Origin: Bacteroidota bacterium
GTDB lineage: Bacteria > Bacteroidota > Ignavibacteria > Ignavibacteriales > Melioribacteraceae
Length of the DNA: 64,000 nucleotides
Assembly (NCBI GenBank): GCA_018829205.1
Contig: JAHJUE010000010.1
Coordinates: 308,201 to 372,200 of the forward strand
Reading direction: 5' to 3'
Part shown: piece by piece, positions 25,345 to 33,568 of the stretch
Numbering within the stretch: position 1 is the first letter of the stretch
Layout of the letters: every line of letters starts with the position of its first letter
Notes under the pieces: model-generated
The model's input: only the letters and a program-made list of their open reading frames with translations
Databases searched by the model: none
What the model was told of the DNA's origin: nothing
Position numbers and translations under genes: made by a program

Positions 25345-26013
25345 TCATTTTAATTTATAAAGTTTCCACCATGGTGTTTTGGGTGATTCATGATGCTCAA
25401 AATGATATCCGAAAAAATAGCAGGACAGCATAGCCCATAAATGATTTTTGTTTTGAGTGCGCGCTTTGTGCGGTTCCATATTATGATCGTGAGGTTTTTT
25501 GTGAGGAAGATACGTACCGAAAAAGAAAAGCTGGAAAGTTCCTATAAACGAAGGTAGAACCCAGAACAGCCATATTTGGGATTCATCAAACCATAATTTC
25601 AGCAAATTAAATAACGCCGCCATAATAATAATCTGGAAAATCGTGACGTAACGAAAAAGAAAAGATCCCCACCATAAAAATAAATTTTGTGATTTTACGT
25701 AAAAATCAGGATCGTCCTTACTCCCGGGATATTTATGATGTTTAAAATGATTCTCTTTTAATTTTTTATAGGACATTCCAGCAAAAAGAAATGAAGCGGT
25801 CAAACCTATAAAATTATTAATTATTCTATTTTTTGAAACCGTTCTGTGCATCGCGTCGTGCGCCGTAATAAAAAGACCGGTATATAAGTAACCCTGCAGC
25901 AGCACATGAAAATAAAAATAAGGCGAATACAAATCTATTTCGACAAACGAGAGAATATAGAATAAATGTGCAGCCCAGCCTGATATAATACTTAATGCTA
26001 TTAAAACACCCAT
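25345..26013 (-). CDS. crtW: Beta-carotene ketolase CrtW
   Basis: The protein has 222 residues with four hydrophobic segments. The di-iron histidine boxes are 'HDAMH', 'HFKHH' and 'HFEHH', and the strings 'LFITAHDAMH', 'FFFGTYLPH' and 'SCYFFGYHFEHH' are those of CrtW ketolases rather than acyl desaturases. CrtW oxidises C4 of a beta-ionone ring to a ketone using O2. In this operon the substrate would be a gamma-carotene-type monocyclic carotenoid. The start is six bases after the cruF stop and in the same frame. It is the last gene of the operon and slightly shorter at the N-terminus than typical CrtW (about 240-260). Confidence 0.9.
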   Translation of the reverse strand: MGVLIALSIISGWAAHLFYILSFVEIDLYSPYFYFHVLLQGYLYTGLFITAHDAMHRTVSKNRIINNFIGLTASFLFAGMSYKKLKENHFKHHKYPGSKDDPDFYVKSQNLFLWWGSFLFRYVTIFQIIIMAALFNLLKLWFDESQIWLFWVLPSFIGTFQLFFFGTYLPHKKPHDHNMEPHKARTQNKNHLWAMLSCYFFGYHFEHHESPKTPWWKLYKLK

Positions 26014-26019
26014 GTTAAC

Positions 26020-26667
26020 TCACAAATAAAATAAATTCAGCAGTAGAAAAAAGAAGAGCTGAATAAAATAATAATAAGAAAAAAGTTTTATGTTTATATT
26101 CGCTTTTATAAACGAATAAAAGTATGATGAAAAAACGGCAATTAAAAACCAGGCCGCATAATTTTGTGCGGGAATTTCGCCGCCGCTCCAATTCCAATAT
26201 CCGAGATTAATTGCGGCCGGTTCCAAAACTAAATCGAAAACAACCGCAAGCAATCCGACAATAATTGATTTTAAATGCACGTTGGTTTTAATGTTATTTA
26301 TTAATACTATTACGCCGGCTAGAACCATTACCCAGTTTAATCCTATCACTAAAGGAACCTCAAATAATTTAACTCCCAGCACATCACCGTAATAATAACT
26401 GCCGAAAATATATCCGGTTTTCACCCCCGCAATTTCAATTAAAAGAGTCACTGAGTAAATTACAGTAAGCCAAATAAAATTTGCCTTGGCAAAGTCTTTT
26501 AATAATAAATATATAAGAATTGCCGAAGTACCGAATAGAACGTAAGGAGTAAGCGTAAGCATAATATTTTTAAAGAAATCAATTAAGTGCCCTGCCGTTC
26601 CTACGCCATACAGCAGCAAGAATAAATAGGTAAAAACACGTTCTAATTTATCTGTCTTCCTTTCCAT
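26020..26667 (-). CDS. cruF: Carotenoid 1',2'-hydratase CruF
   Basis: The protein has 215 residues and is almost entirely hydrophobic, with about seven predicted membrane helices. Conserved features of the CruF/DUF422 family are visible: 'GTAGHLIDF', 'EIAGVKTGYIFGSYYYGDVLG', shown in part by 'KTGYIFGSYYYG', and 'DLVLEPAAINLGYWNW'. CruF adds water across the psi end of gamma-carotene to give the tertiary 1'-hydroxyl that is later glycosylated. The start lies inside the last 25 bases of the glycosyltransferase gene, so the order of synthesis and translation is coupled. Confidence 0.88.
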   Translation of the reverse strand: MERKTDKLERVFTYLFLLLYGVGTAGHLIDFFKNIMLTLTPYVLFGTSAILIYLLLKDFAKANFIWLTVIYSVTLLIEIAGVKTGYIFGSYYYGDVLGVKLFEVPLVIGLNWVMVLAGVIVLINNIKTNVHLKSIIVGLLAVVFDLVLEPAAINLGYWNWSGGEIPAQNYAAWFLIAVFSSYFYSFIKANINIKLFSYYYFIQLFFFLLLNLFYL

Positions 26668-27743
26668 TCACTTCCTCCAAAAACAGATTGAAAAACAGAA
26701 TTAATACCGACAATAAAAAGCATAAACATTTGAATTGGGTGCAGTATTACTGAAGCAATAATATTCTGTCTGCTTAATGCCGCGACCAATAACCTTGATA
26801 AAAAAATAATTAAAACCGGGATTAAAAATTGAACTTCGGCAAATACAAAAAACAGCGGCAATAAAAAAATAATTTCAATAAATAATAACAACATTATAAA
26901 CGCAGCGGGTGAATTGTTAAAACCAAAATAAAAATTTTTAGAAAACCCGAGGAATGATGTTTTAAAATCCTTATACATTCTGCAATAAACCAGCTCAGCA
27001 CCTAGTAATGTAATTATCCTGAATCCTCGGACTTTCAACTTGCGGGCTAATTCCATATCCTCAACAATTTTATTTTTCACCGATTCATGCCCGCCTATCA
27101 ATTGATAAATCTCTTTTCTTATTAAAATAAACTGCCCGTTTGCTGCGGTAAAAGACTTTTTCTTAGAGGAATATATAAAACGCATCGGCAGAAAATTAAG
27201 CAACAGCCAGTTCATTAAAGGAACAATTAAATACTCGCCGAAAGTAGAAATAATCTGCGTAGGAAAAACAGAAAGCATTTCAGATTTTGTTTTTAATAAT
27301 TCCGTTACCGCGGCTTCAACCGCATCTCTTTCTAATTGCACATCGGCGTCAATGAATAACAGAATTTCCCCTTTAGCCGCTTTTGATAGTTGAAAACATG
27401 CCCAGTTTTTACCGAGCCAATTTTGCGGAAGGGATTTACCATTAATTAAGCTTACATTTTTAGTCCGGAAATTTTCTACTAACCGCGCTGTTGCGTCTTC
27501 GGAATTATCGTCCAATACAATAATTTCAAAGTTTTTATACGACTGTTTTAAAATTGAATTAATGCATTTCTCTATATTTTCCTCTTCATTCCTAGCAGGA
27601 ATTAATATTGAAACCGATGGGATTTCACCGCTGGATTTATTGACAGAGAGCCTCGGTGCAGTAAAATAATTATAAACAGCCGTCAATAAAAATAATACAA
27701 GAGGGATTAATGAAATCCAAAATAATACTTCAATTATACTCAT
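26643..27743 (-). CDS. Family 2 glycosyltransferase, probable carotenoid glycosyltransferase
   Basis: The product has 366 residues from ATG 27743, which forms a typical ATGA overlap with the upstream acyltransferase stop; an ATG five codons earlier is less likely. An N-terminal membrane helix precedes a GT-A fold with 'VSILIPARNEEENIEKCI', the DxD-type motif 'LLFIDADVQ', and 'KIVEDMELARKLKVRG'. Three to four C-terminal membrane helices follow. This arrangement resembles CruC and CrtQ, which attach glucose to carotenoid hydroxyl or carboxyl groups at the membrane. Position between a PlsC-type acyltransferase and cruF suggests it glycosylates the 1'-hydroxyl made by CruF. The sugar cannot be told. 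Confidence 0.8.
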   Translation of the reverse strand: MSIIEVLFWISLIPLVLFLLTAVYNYFTAPRLSVNKSSGEIPSVSILIPARNEEENIEKCINSILKQSYKNFEIIVLDDNSEDATARLVENFRTKNVSLINGKSLPQNWLGKNWACFQLSKAAKGEILLFIDADVQLERDAVEAAVTELLKTKSEMLSVFPTQIISTFGEYLIVPLMNWLLLNFLPMRFIYSSKKKSFTAANGQFILIRKEIYQLIGGHESVKNKIVEDMELARKLKVRGFRIITLLGAELVYCRMYKDFKTSFLGFSKNFYFGFNNSPAAFIMLLLFIEIIFLLPLFFVFAEVQFLIPVLIIFLSRLLVAALSRQNIIASVILHPIQMFMLFIVGINSVFQSVFGGSEWKGRQIN

Positions 27744-28396
27744 TCCCAAATATCGCATATAAAGTTTTTATTTATTGCCGCGTTGTTTAATAAATCAAGA
27801 TTCTCGGTAAACTTGTTTTCATAAACTTTAAAATCATTTATAACAGTCTCAGATTTTAACGGTTCGCCAAACCGTATTATTACCGCGGGTTTTTTTTCAT
27901 TATAATATTGGATTTTAAAACCTACAGGCAATACTATTACATTTCCCTGATTACCTTTAACAAATAATTTAATTCCTTCTTTTAATACCATGGGCCTTTT
28001 TTCAAACGGTTCTATTTCACCCTGCGGATAAATTACTGTTACGTTTGCCGGATCACTTACTATTTCACGCGTATATAAAATAGTATCTTTAACGGAGAAA
28101 CCGTTTCCCAGATTTACGGAATAAGCGCCGAGCTTCCTGAAAAATTTATATTTCCTTAACTGCTCTTCAAGCATCATTACATAAATACGTCTTCCTACTT
28201 CCTTGTTGCAGATATAATCGATAAAAAAACCGTCCCACCAGCTAATATGATTAGGAGTAATAACAAGTGGTGATTCTTTATTTACTTGGGGATAATTATT
28301 TACAAGATAGAAATGAGAAAAATGTTTTTTTAATTCTCTTTTGATATAAAAATCAAATAATAACCTTGCCCATTTTTTATGTCCGGCTTTAATCAT
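27740..28396 (-). CDS. PlsC-type acyltransferase, probable carotenoid-glycoside acyltransferase
   Basis: The protein has 218 residues. The acyltransferase motif I is 'TPNHISWWDGFF' (NHx4D, catalytic His) and the substrate-binding motif is 'VTVIYPQGEIEPF'. Generic PlsC enzymes acylate lysophosphatidate, but here the gene is locked between crtD-like and glycosyltransferase genes by four-base overlaps on both sides. This parallels the functional pairing of CruC (glycosyltransferase) with CruD (acyltransferase) in green sulphur bacteria, where the carotenoid sugar is esterified with a fatty acid. I therefore infer acylation of the carotenoid glycoside. A phospholipid role cannot be excluded from sequence alone. 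Confidence 0.78.
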   Translation of the reverse strand: MIKAGHKKWARLLFDFYIKRELKKHFSHFYLVNNYPQVNKESPLVITPNHISWWDGFFIDYICNKEVGRRIYVMMLEEQLRKYKFFRKLGAYSVNLGNGFSVKDTILYTREIVSDPANVTVIYPQGEIEPFEKRPMVLKEGIKLFVKGNQGNVIVLPVGFKIQYYNEKKPAVIIRFGEPLKSETVINDFKVYENKFTENLDLLNNAAINKNFICDIWE

Positions 28397-29880
28397 AATT
28401 CATACTTATTTATAAGTTCGGAAGTTATTTTACCTGAAAGCAAAACAAGGGGAATTCCTCCGCCGGGGTGAGCGCTTCCTCCGCAGAAATACAACTTTTT
28501 ATATTCCCTGCTTTTATTCTGCTGCCTCATAAAGGCGGCGAATTTGGTATTGGACGATATGCCGTATATACTGCCCCGAGTACTATTAGTATTTGACTCA
28601 ATATCGGCGGGACTCATAGTTTCCTCAAACACAATTTTTTCTTCAATGTCTATTTTAAGATAATCATTGATCCGTTTAATAATCAATTTTCTAATCTTGC
28701 TTATTTCATTTTCCCAATTCTGATTTGTATTATAAGGAGCGTTGATCATTACAAACCAGTTTTCATAACCTGCGGGAGCGTCGGATTCGTTATACTTTGA
28801 AGAAATATAAATATAGATTGTCGGGTCATCCGGACATTTATTCATTTCAAAAAGCTGCTCGAATTCTTTCTTATAGTTTTCCGAGAATAATATATTATGA
28901 ATTTCAAGCTCATTGAAATTCCCCTTAACTCCCCAATAAAAAACAAGAGCCGAAGAAGAGCTTTCCGCCCTTTTATATTTTTTGTATACTTTTGATTTTG
29001 TGTCTTTTAATAAAGTCTCGTATGTAAATTTTACATCGGAGTTTGACACAAGAATATCATAAAATTTTTCTTCGCCGTTTACTTTAATTCCTTTAACGTT
29101 TTTGTTTTCGTGAATTATTTGCTCAACATTGGAATTAAAATAAAAGCTTACTCCCTTCTTAGCGGCAAGTTGAAAAAGAGATTCCGTGATAGAATAAATT
29201 CCTTTTAGCGGAATATAAGCGCCGAGATTATATTCAACATGCTGTATTATATTTAAAGTAGCAGGGGTTTTAAATGGATTTGAACCGTTATATGTAGCAT
29301 ACCTGTCAAACAGCTGAACAGATTTTTCATCTTTAAAGAAGCTTTTATTCGCTTCATGCATAGACCGGAAAGCGTCAATATTTTTTATATTTAATAATGT
29401 CTTAAGGGCTTTAAAGTTTAAAAATGTATTCGCTTCCGAAAAACTTTTCCGCAAAAATAATTCAGAAGTAAGGTCATAAATTCTTCCGCAATATTTTAGA
29501 TATTCTAAAACTGAACTTGCAGTATCTTTTGTTTTATTCTGCAATTCACCGGCAAATCTATCGACATTTGAATACGCATTTATAACAGTGCCGTCTTTAT
29601 AAAAATACCTGCAGACAGTTTCAAGTTTTTTTAGAGTAACAAACTCATTAAGTTTTTCACCCGAATCGTAAAATAATTCTTCCAGCACAAAAGGCATTGT
29701 GAGCAATGACGGACCGGCGTCAAATCTAAAACCGGATTTATTAATTTCCGCAGCTTTTCCGCCGGGGTAAGTGTTTTTTTCATACACATCTACCGAATGA
29801 CCTTGACCGGCCAGCCATATAGCGGCGGATAATCCTCCCAGTCCGGCCCCAATTACACAGATTTTTTTCTTTTCAGCCAT
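28393..29880 (-). CDS. crtD: CrtI-family carotenoid desaturase, probably CrtD-like 3',4'-desaturase
   Basis: The protein has 495 residues. The FAD-binding dinucleotide motif is 'VIGAGLGGLSAAIWLAGQGH', followed by 'VYEKNTYPGGKAAEI' and 'GFRFDAGPSLLTMPFVL'; the C-terminal FAD motif includes 'FCGGSAHPGGGIPLVLLSG'. It is a paralogue of the CrtI encoded four genes earlier in the operon. In clusters with CruF a second desaturase usually makes the C3',4' double bond next to the hydroxylated end (CrtD/CrtIb), and that is the likely role. Other CrtI-like activities such as an oxidase are possible. Its start lies 28 bases inside the lycopene cyclase gene. Confidence 0.82.
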   Translation of the reverse strand: MAEKKKICVIGAGLGGLSAAIWLAGQGHSVDVYEKNTYPGGKAAEINKSGFRFDAGPSLLTMPFVLEELFYDSGEKLNEFVTLKKLETVCRYFYKDGTVINAYSNVDRFAGELQNKTKDTASSVLEYLKYCGRIYDLTSELFLRKSFSEANTFLNFKALKTLLNIKNIDAFRSMHEANKSFFKDEKSVQLFDRYATYNGSNPFKTPATLNIIQHVEYNLGAYIPLKGIYSITESLFQLAAKKGVSFYFNSNVEQIIHENKNVKGIKVNGEEKFYDILVSNSDVKFTYETLLKDTKSKVYKKYKRAESSSSALVFYWGVKGNFNELEIHNILFSENYKKEFEQLFEMNKCPDDPTIYIYISSKYNESDAPAGYENWFVMINAPYNTNQNWENEISKIRKLIIKRINDYLKIDIEEKIVFEETMSPADIESNTNSTRGSIYGISSNTKFAAFMRQQNKSREYKKLYFCGGSAHPGGGIPLVLLSGKITSELINKYEL

Positions 29881-30542
29881 ATCCTTTCGGCGATTAAATA
29901 AAAAAGAAGATAAAAAGAAAGCATTGAATAAGAATAAAAGAAATCTTCCAACGGAATAGTAGTAATTCTTATACCAAGAATAACATCAGAGCTGTATGTA
30001 ACAATAGGTAAGGAAGTAAGTATATAATTAACAGTAAAAAATGGTATAAAACTAAAAGCAATAAACAGCCAGTAAATTTTGGATTTCAATATAAACGGCG
30101 CGAATATTTTAGCTGATAATAAAAACAAACCGGTGCTGAATAATGCTAGGAACGTGTAATTTCTTTCAAAATTTAAAAACGCGAAAACAAAAAAAAGTAA
30201 AACGGCGGAATAGAAAATATATTTGTTTATTTTTATTTCATTTTCTTTTAGGTAGAGCTTCCCCGTTTCATATATAAATAAACACGCATAAGGAACTGTT
30301 ATAAAAAAAAGAATTTCTTCAATCGGCAGATTAAATATTTTCAGACCCGAAATATATACTGGGTTAAAGGCCCAATCACCCCTGGCGGTCGCGATTACGT
30401 CCCATAAAATATAAACCCCTCCGGTTATAATTATTGATACCAAAACGAACGGAAGTTTCGATATAAATTGAATTTTCTTTTCAAATGACAAAATAAGAGG
30501 CACGGCAATTATTAAAATATTTATAACTAAATACTCACTCAT
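29853..30542 (-). CDS. crtYcd: Lycopene cyclase of the fused CrtYc-CrtYd type
   Basis: The protein has 229 residues with about seven membrane helices. The two half-domains each carry their acidic motif: 'NLPIEEILFFITVPYACLF' in the N-half and 'TIPLEDFFYSYSML' in the C-half. This matches the CrtYcd heterodimer-type cyclases of Actinobacteria and Bacteroidota fused into a single chain. It cyclises lycopene; together with CruF, which needs an open psi end, it should stop at monocyclic gamma-carotene or share substrate with CruF. It overlaps the preceding unknown gene by eight bases and crtD-like by 28. Confidence 0.92.
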   Translation of the reverse strand: MSEYLVINILIIAVPLILSFEKKIQFISKLPFVLVSIIITGGVYILWDVIATARGDWAFNPVYISGLKIFNLPIEEILFFITVPYACLFIYETGKLYLKENEIKINKYIFYSAVLLFFVFAFLNFERNYTFLALFSTGLFLLSAKIFAPFILKSKIYWLFIAFSFIPFFTVNYILTSLPIVTYSSDVILGIRITTIPLEDFFYSYSMLSFYLLFYLIAERIWLKRKKSV

Positions 30543-31113
30543 AATTTTTATAAAACGCCAATTTTTCTTGCATTAAGTTTTCCTGTTTTATATTTAATCT
30601 GCCGCTTTCAATTAGAAATTCTATTATTCCTTTTTGAATCGAAGGATCAAGTGAACCGGTATTATTATTTTCTATTAATTCGGTTATTTTTTCCATATCT
30701 CTGTCCCTTTCTTCCCCATAACCCAATATTGAAGGTATAAAATGCAGAATAGAGAATCTCATAAAACGGATTTCAAGGTCATCGGGACTTTTATTAAGCG
30801 CTTCCCCCATAAGTTCCATTGATTTGTTCAGCAGGCTTAATTTTGTAAAAGGCCAGAACGCATGTTTTGCTTTTAGCGCGTCAACCGCTCCCCAATACGC
30901 TAAAATTATTGAGGGATAATTTGTCTGATCAGTTGAATAGTTATTAACTATAATTTTTTCCAGCTCTTCGATTTTATTTTCGTTTTCAACCGCCTCGTAA
31001 TATACAAACCTGATTTTTTCCAATACGGGTAAATTATTATAGTCCTCTTTGTTTTCAGAGATTATTTCAAGCGGTGCATACATGAACAGTATAAATATGA
31101 TTAAAATTTTCAT
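30535..31113 (-). CDS. Unknown exported helical protein inside the carotenoid operon
   Basis: I do not recognise this protein by name. It has 192 residues, beginning with a signal peptide or single membrane anchor (MKILIIFILFMYAPLEIIS). The rest is charged and predicted helical, with TPR-like spacing ('SIILAYWGAVDALKAKHAFW', 'SPDDLEIRFMRFSILHFIPS'). It has no cofactor or catalytic motif. It overlaps crtB by four bases and crtYcd by eight, so it is certainly a member of the carotenoid operon. A role as a scaffold or periplasmic partner for carotenoid assembly or transport is an inference from position only. Confidence 0.8.
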   Translation of the reverse strand: MKILIIFILFMYAPLEIISENKEDYNNLPVLEKIRFVYYEAVENENKIEELEKIIVNNYSTDQTNYPSIILAYWGAVDALKAKHAFWPFTKLSLLNKSMELMGEALNKSPDDLEIRFMRFSILHFIPSILGYGEERDRDMEKITELIENNNTGSLDPSIQKGIIEFLIESGRLNIKQENLMQEKLAFYKNYE

Positions 31114-31949
31114 GCCGTTTTCAAAAATTTAATTTCAATAAATGATTTTAATAACAGAAAAAGCTTTTTGATATTCGAAATTCTAACCCTGCGCGAAAGT
31201 AAATCTTTTACGCTTAGACTTTGAATTTTCCTGAATAAACCGTAATAGTATTGAAACGCGGAATATACCCCTAGTTTAACTCCTACCGGAAGAAGCATAA
31301 TACCTTTTAATGCTTCGCTAAACTCCCTTTCAATTTCTTTTTCAAGATTCTTTTTGTTCTTATCGGTTATCAATTCTTCCCTGTCAACTCCTGGCAGGTA
31401 AATTCTTTTGCGCTCGTCAATATCTGATTTTATATCACGCAGAAAATTTACTTTTTGAAAAGCGGCGCCAAGCATTTGAGCGGAGTATTTTAACTTTTCG
31501 TATTCATCATCGTTTCCGTTTACAAATACTTTTAAACACATTAAGCCTACAACTTCGGCCGAGCCGTAAATATAGTGGTCGTATTCTTCCCTTTCATAAT
31601 AGTTTTCATATAAATCGCTTTCCATGCTTTTAAGAAAAGCGTCTATTAATTTAATATCAATCGCATATTCGTTAACAACCTTTTGAAAGGAATGAATAAC
31701 AGGGTTGGTTGAAATACCGGTTTCAATTGCCTCATGTGTATCATTTCTGAATTTATCGAGCAGCTTTTTTTTATCAAAGCCGTGAAATGAGTCAACAATT
31801 TCATCAGCCACGCGCACATAACCGTAAACAGCGTAAATAGCGTTCCTGTATTCGGACACAAAAGCTTTGATGCCAAGGCTGAATGATGTGCTGTAAGCGT
31901 TGGTTAATACCTTGCTTATATCGAAACTTACATTATGATATTCATGCAT
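31110..31949 (-). CDS. crtB: Phytoene synthase CrtB
   Basis: The product has 279 residues from ATG 31949, which overlaps the crtI stop by eight bases; the frame is open to a TTG four codons earlier. The two aspartate-rich motifs that bind the Mg-diphosphate are present: 'RVADEIVDSF' and 'RDIKSDIDERKRIYLP'. Also typical are 'YSTSFSLG' near the N-terminus and 'YYEREEYDHYIYGSAEVVG' in the middle. It joins two geranylgeranyl diphosphates into phytoene, the first committed step to C40 carotenoids. A geranylgeranyl diphosphate synthase is not in the window. Confidence 0.95.
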   Translation of the reverse strand: MHEYHNVSFDISKVLTNAYSTSFSLGIKAFVSEYRNAIYAVYGYVRVADEIVDSFHGFDKKKLLDKFRNDTHEAIETGISTNPVIHSFQKVVNEYAIDIKLIDAFLKSMESDLYENYYEREEYDHYIYGSAEVVGLMCLKVFVNGNDDEYEKLKYSAQMLGAAFQKVNFLRDIKSDIDERKRIYLPGVDREELITDKNKKNLEKEIEREFSEALKGIMLLPVGVKLGVYSAFQYYYGLFRKIQSLSVKDLLSRRVRISNIKKLFLLLKSFIEIKFLKTA

Positions 31950-33420
31950 GATCTTTCTCAATTCTTTCTGTTACTAATCTTGAGCTAATTATTACCATAG
32001 GCAGACCCGTACCGGGAGTAGTTGAGGCTCCTACGTAATATAAATTATTAAAATGTTCGTCCTTGTTTTTAGGTCTGAACGCGCCTACCTGATCTATATC
32101 ATGAGCTAATCCTAATCCGGAACCTTTGTAAAGATTAAGCATTTTTGCCCAATCGTCGGGAGCTAATATTTTTTTCACCATTATATTATTCTTTATATCA
32201 TACCCTGTACGTTTGGCCAAGTCTTCAATTATATTGTCAGCCAGACTTTCCTTATCGCTCCAGTCTTTTTTAAATCTTAAATCGGGAACCGGGCAAAGAA
32301 TAAAAAGATTTTCGCATCCCGAGGGAGCGCAGGATTCTTCCGATTTTGACAATGCATTTACATAGTAATATGGTTTCTGAGGATTTTCTGTGGCCGTAAA
32401 AATCGTATCCGCGTATTCTTTAAAGTTGCTGCCCAGGAAATAATTATGATGTTTAAGTTTATCTACTTTTCCTTTAACTCCCAGATAAATTGTAAACGGG
32501 GAAAGCGTCCAATGCATTTTATCTAACTTTTCTTCGCTGAATTTTTTTCTGCCTAAAACATTTCCGCGGAATGAAGCCGCGTCCGAATTCGATACGAATA
32601 AATCCGCAGTCCATCGTTTCCCGTTTTGGTCAATCATTTCTGAAACCGCGCCGTTGTTGTTGCCCAGTCCTACTATCTCCGTATTATATACTATTTCAAC
32701 TCCAAACTGATTAAGCACTTTTACTATCTCTTCAACCATTTTGTACATACCGCCTTTAACTTTCCAGTAGCCGTTATGCTTCATTTCCGTATAGTTAAGA
32801 AGAGAATAAATTGCCGGAGTCTGAAAAGGCGTTGATCCTAAAAAGAATGCGACCAATGAAAAAATTATTTTTATCTCTTCTGAGACAAAACGTTTATCAA
32901 CCTCGCTCCACATTGTTTTAAATAAATATGGAAGATGTTTAAGCGGAACGCGCGAAAGTTTTAATATGTATTCCAGTTTGTTGTTAAAATTTGATTTTAC
33001 AACTTTATCTTCTGTATCATGAAAAAATTGCGCCGCGCGGTTTAAATACTTTTCCGCCTTTTCGGCTAAATTGGGTTCAACATCCTTAAATTCTTCTTCA
33101 AGTTTTGCCAAATCCTTCCAAATTAATCTGGGTTTTTCCTTCCCCTCAAAAAACACCTGATATAGCGGATCAAGCTCCACAAGCTCAATCGGATTTTTAA
33201 CGCCGATACTGTTGAACAATTCATCAAGTTCGTATGTCATGCTCATAAAAGAAGGTCCCATATCAAAACGGAAACCATCCATTTCAAGTACATTTAACCG
33301 CCCGCCGGGTGTTGTGTGTTTTTCAAGTATTGTAACCTTATATCCTTTTTTCGCCAGTCTTAATGCCGTTGAAAGACCGCCAAGTCCGGAACCAATAATT
33401 ACCGCTGTTTTCATTTTCAC
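31942..33420 (-). CDS. crtI: Phytoene desaturase CrtI
   Basis: The protein has 492 residues, the usual CrtI length. The N-terminal FAD motif is 'VIIGSGLGGLSTALRLAKKG', followed by 'ILEKHTTPGGRLNVLEMDGF' and 'FDMGPSFMSMTYELDELF'. The C-terminal family signature is 'NNLYYVGASTTPGTGLPMVI'. CrtI introduces four double bonds into phytoene to make all-trans lycopene. It is the first gene of the nine-gene operon, so the promoter for the whole pathway should lie in the 148-base divergent spacer shared with the S46 peptidase gene. That spacer contains an 11-bp inverted repeat. Confidence 0.95.
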   Translation of the reverse strand: MKMKTAVIIGSGLGGLSTALRLAKKGYKVTILEKHTTPGGRLNVLEMDGFRFDMGPSFMSMTYELDELFNSIGVKNPIELVELDPLYQVFFEGKEKPRLIWKDLAKLEEEFKDVEPNLAEKAEKYLNRAAQFFHDTEDKVVKSNFNNKLEYILKLSRVPLKHLPYLFKTMWSEVDKRFVSEEIKIIFSLVAFFLGSTPFQTPAIYSLLNYTEMKHNGYWKVKGGMYKMVEEIVKVLNQFGVEIVYNTEIVGLGNNNGAVSEMIDQNGKRWTADLFVSNSDAASFRGNVLGRKKFSEEKLDKMHWTLSPFTIYLGVKGKVDKLKHHNYFLGSNFKEYADTIFTATENPQKPYYYVNALSKSEESCAPSGCENLFILCPVPDLRFKKDWSDKESLADNIIEDLAKRTGYDIKNNIMVKKILAPDDWAKMLNLYKGSGLGLAHDIDQVGAFRPKNKDEHFNNLYYVGASTTPGTGLPMVIISSRLVTERIEKDHA

Positions 33421-33473
33421 TTTTATATTTGTTATATCTGAAAACGGAAATTCAATTAAAAGAGTTCCCGTCC

Positions 33474-33514
33474 CACTAAAAAATTACTATTTGTTCGTTT
33501 TATATTTTTTAGTG
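33474..33514. promoter_or_regulatory. Inverted repeat in the divergent spacer between crtI and the S46 peptidase
   Basis: CACTAAAAAAT (33474-33484) is matched perfectly by ATTTTTTAGTG (33504-33514) with 19 bases between. The arms lie 54-94 bases upstream of the crtI start and 55-95 bases upstream of the peptidase start, a position suited to an operator controlling either or both. It could equally be a stem in a leader RNA. Confidence 0.5.
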
Positions 33515-33568
33515 ATAAATATGGTTTTATATTTAGAAGGATAATTTGAAACAATATCAAGGAATCAT

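Noticed and set aside
25345..26013. Generic fatty-acid desaturase
   Set aside because: The histidine boxes fit either, but the surrounding strings and the carotenoid operon identify a CrtW ketolase.
27740..28396. Housekeeping lysophosphatidate acyltransferase
   Set aside because: Not excluded by motif, but four-base overlaps with carotenoid genes on both sides make a carotenoid role more likely, so I did not use the name plsC.
33212..33544. A 110-residue plus-strand gene over the crtI start
   Set aside because: It is antisense to the conserved FAD-binding start of crtI and shows no family motif.
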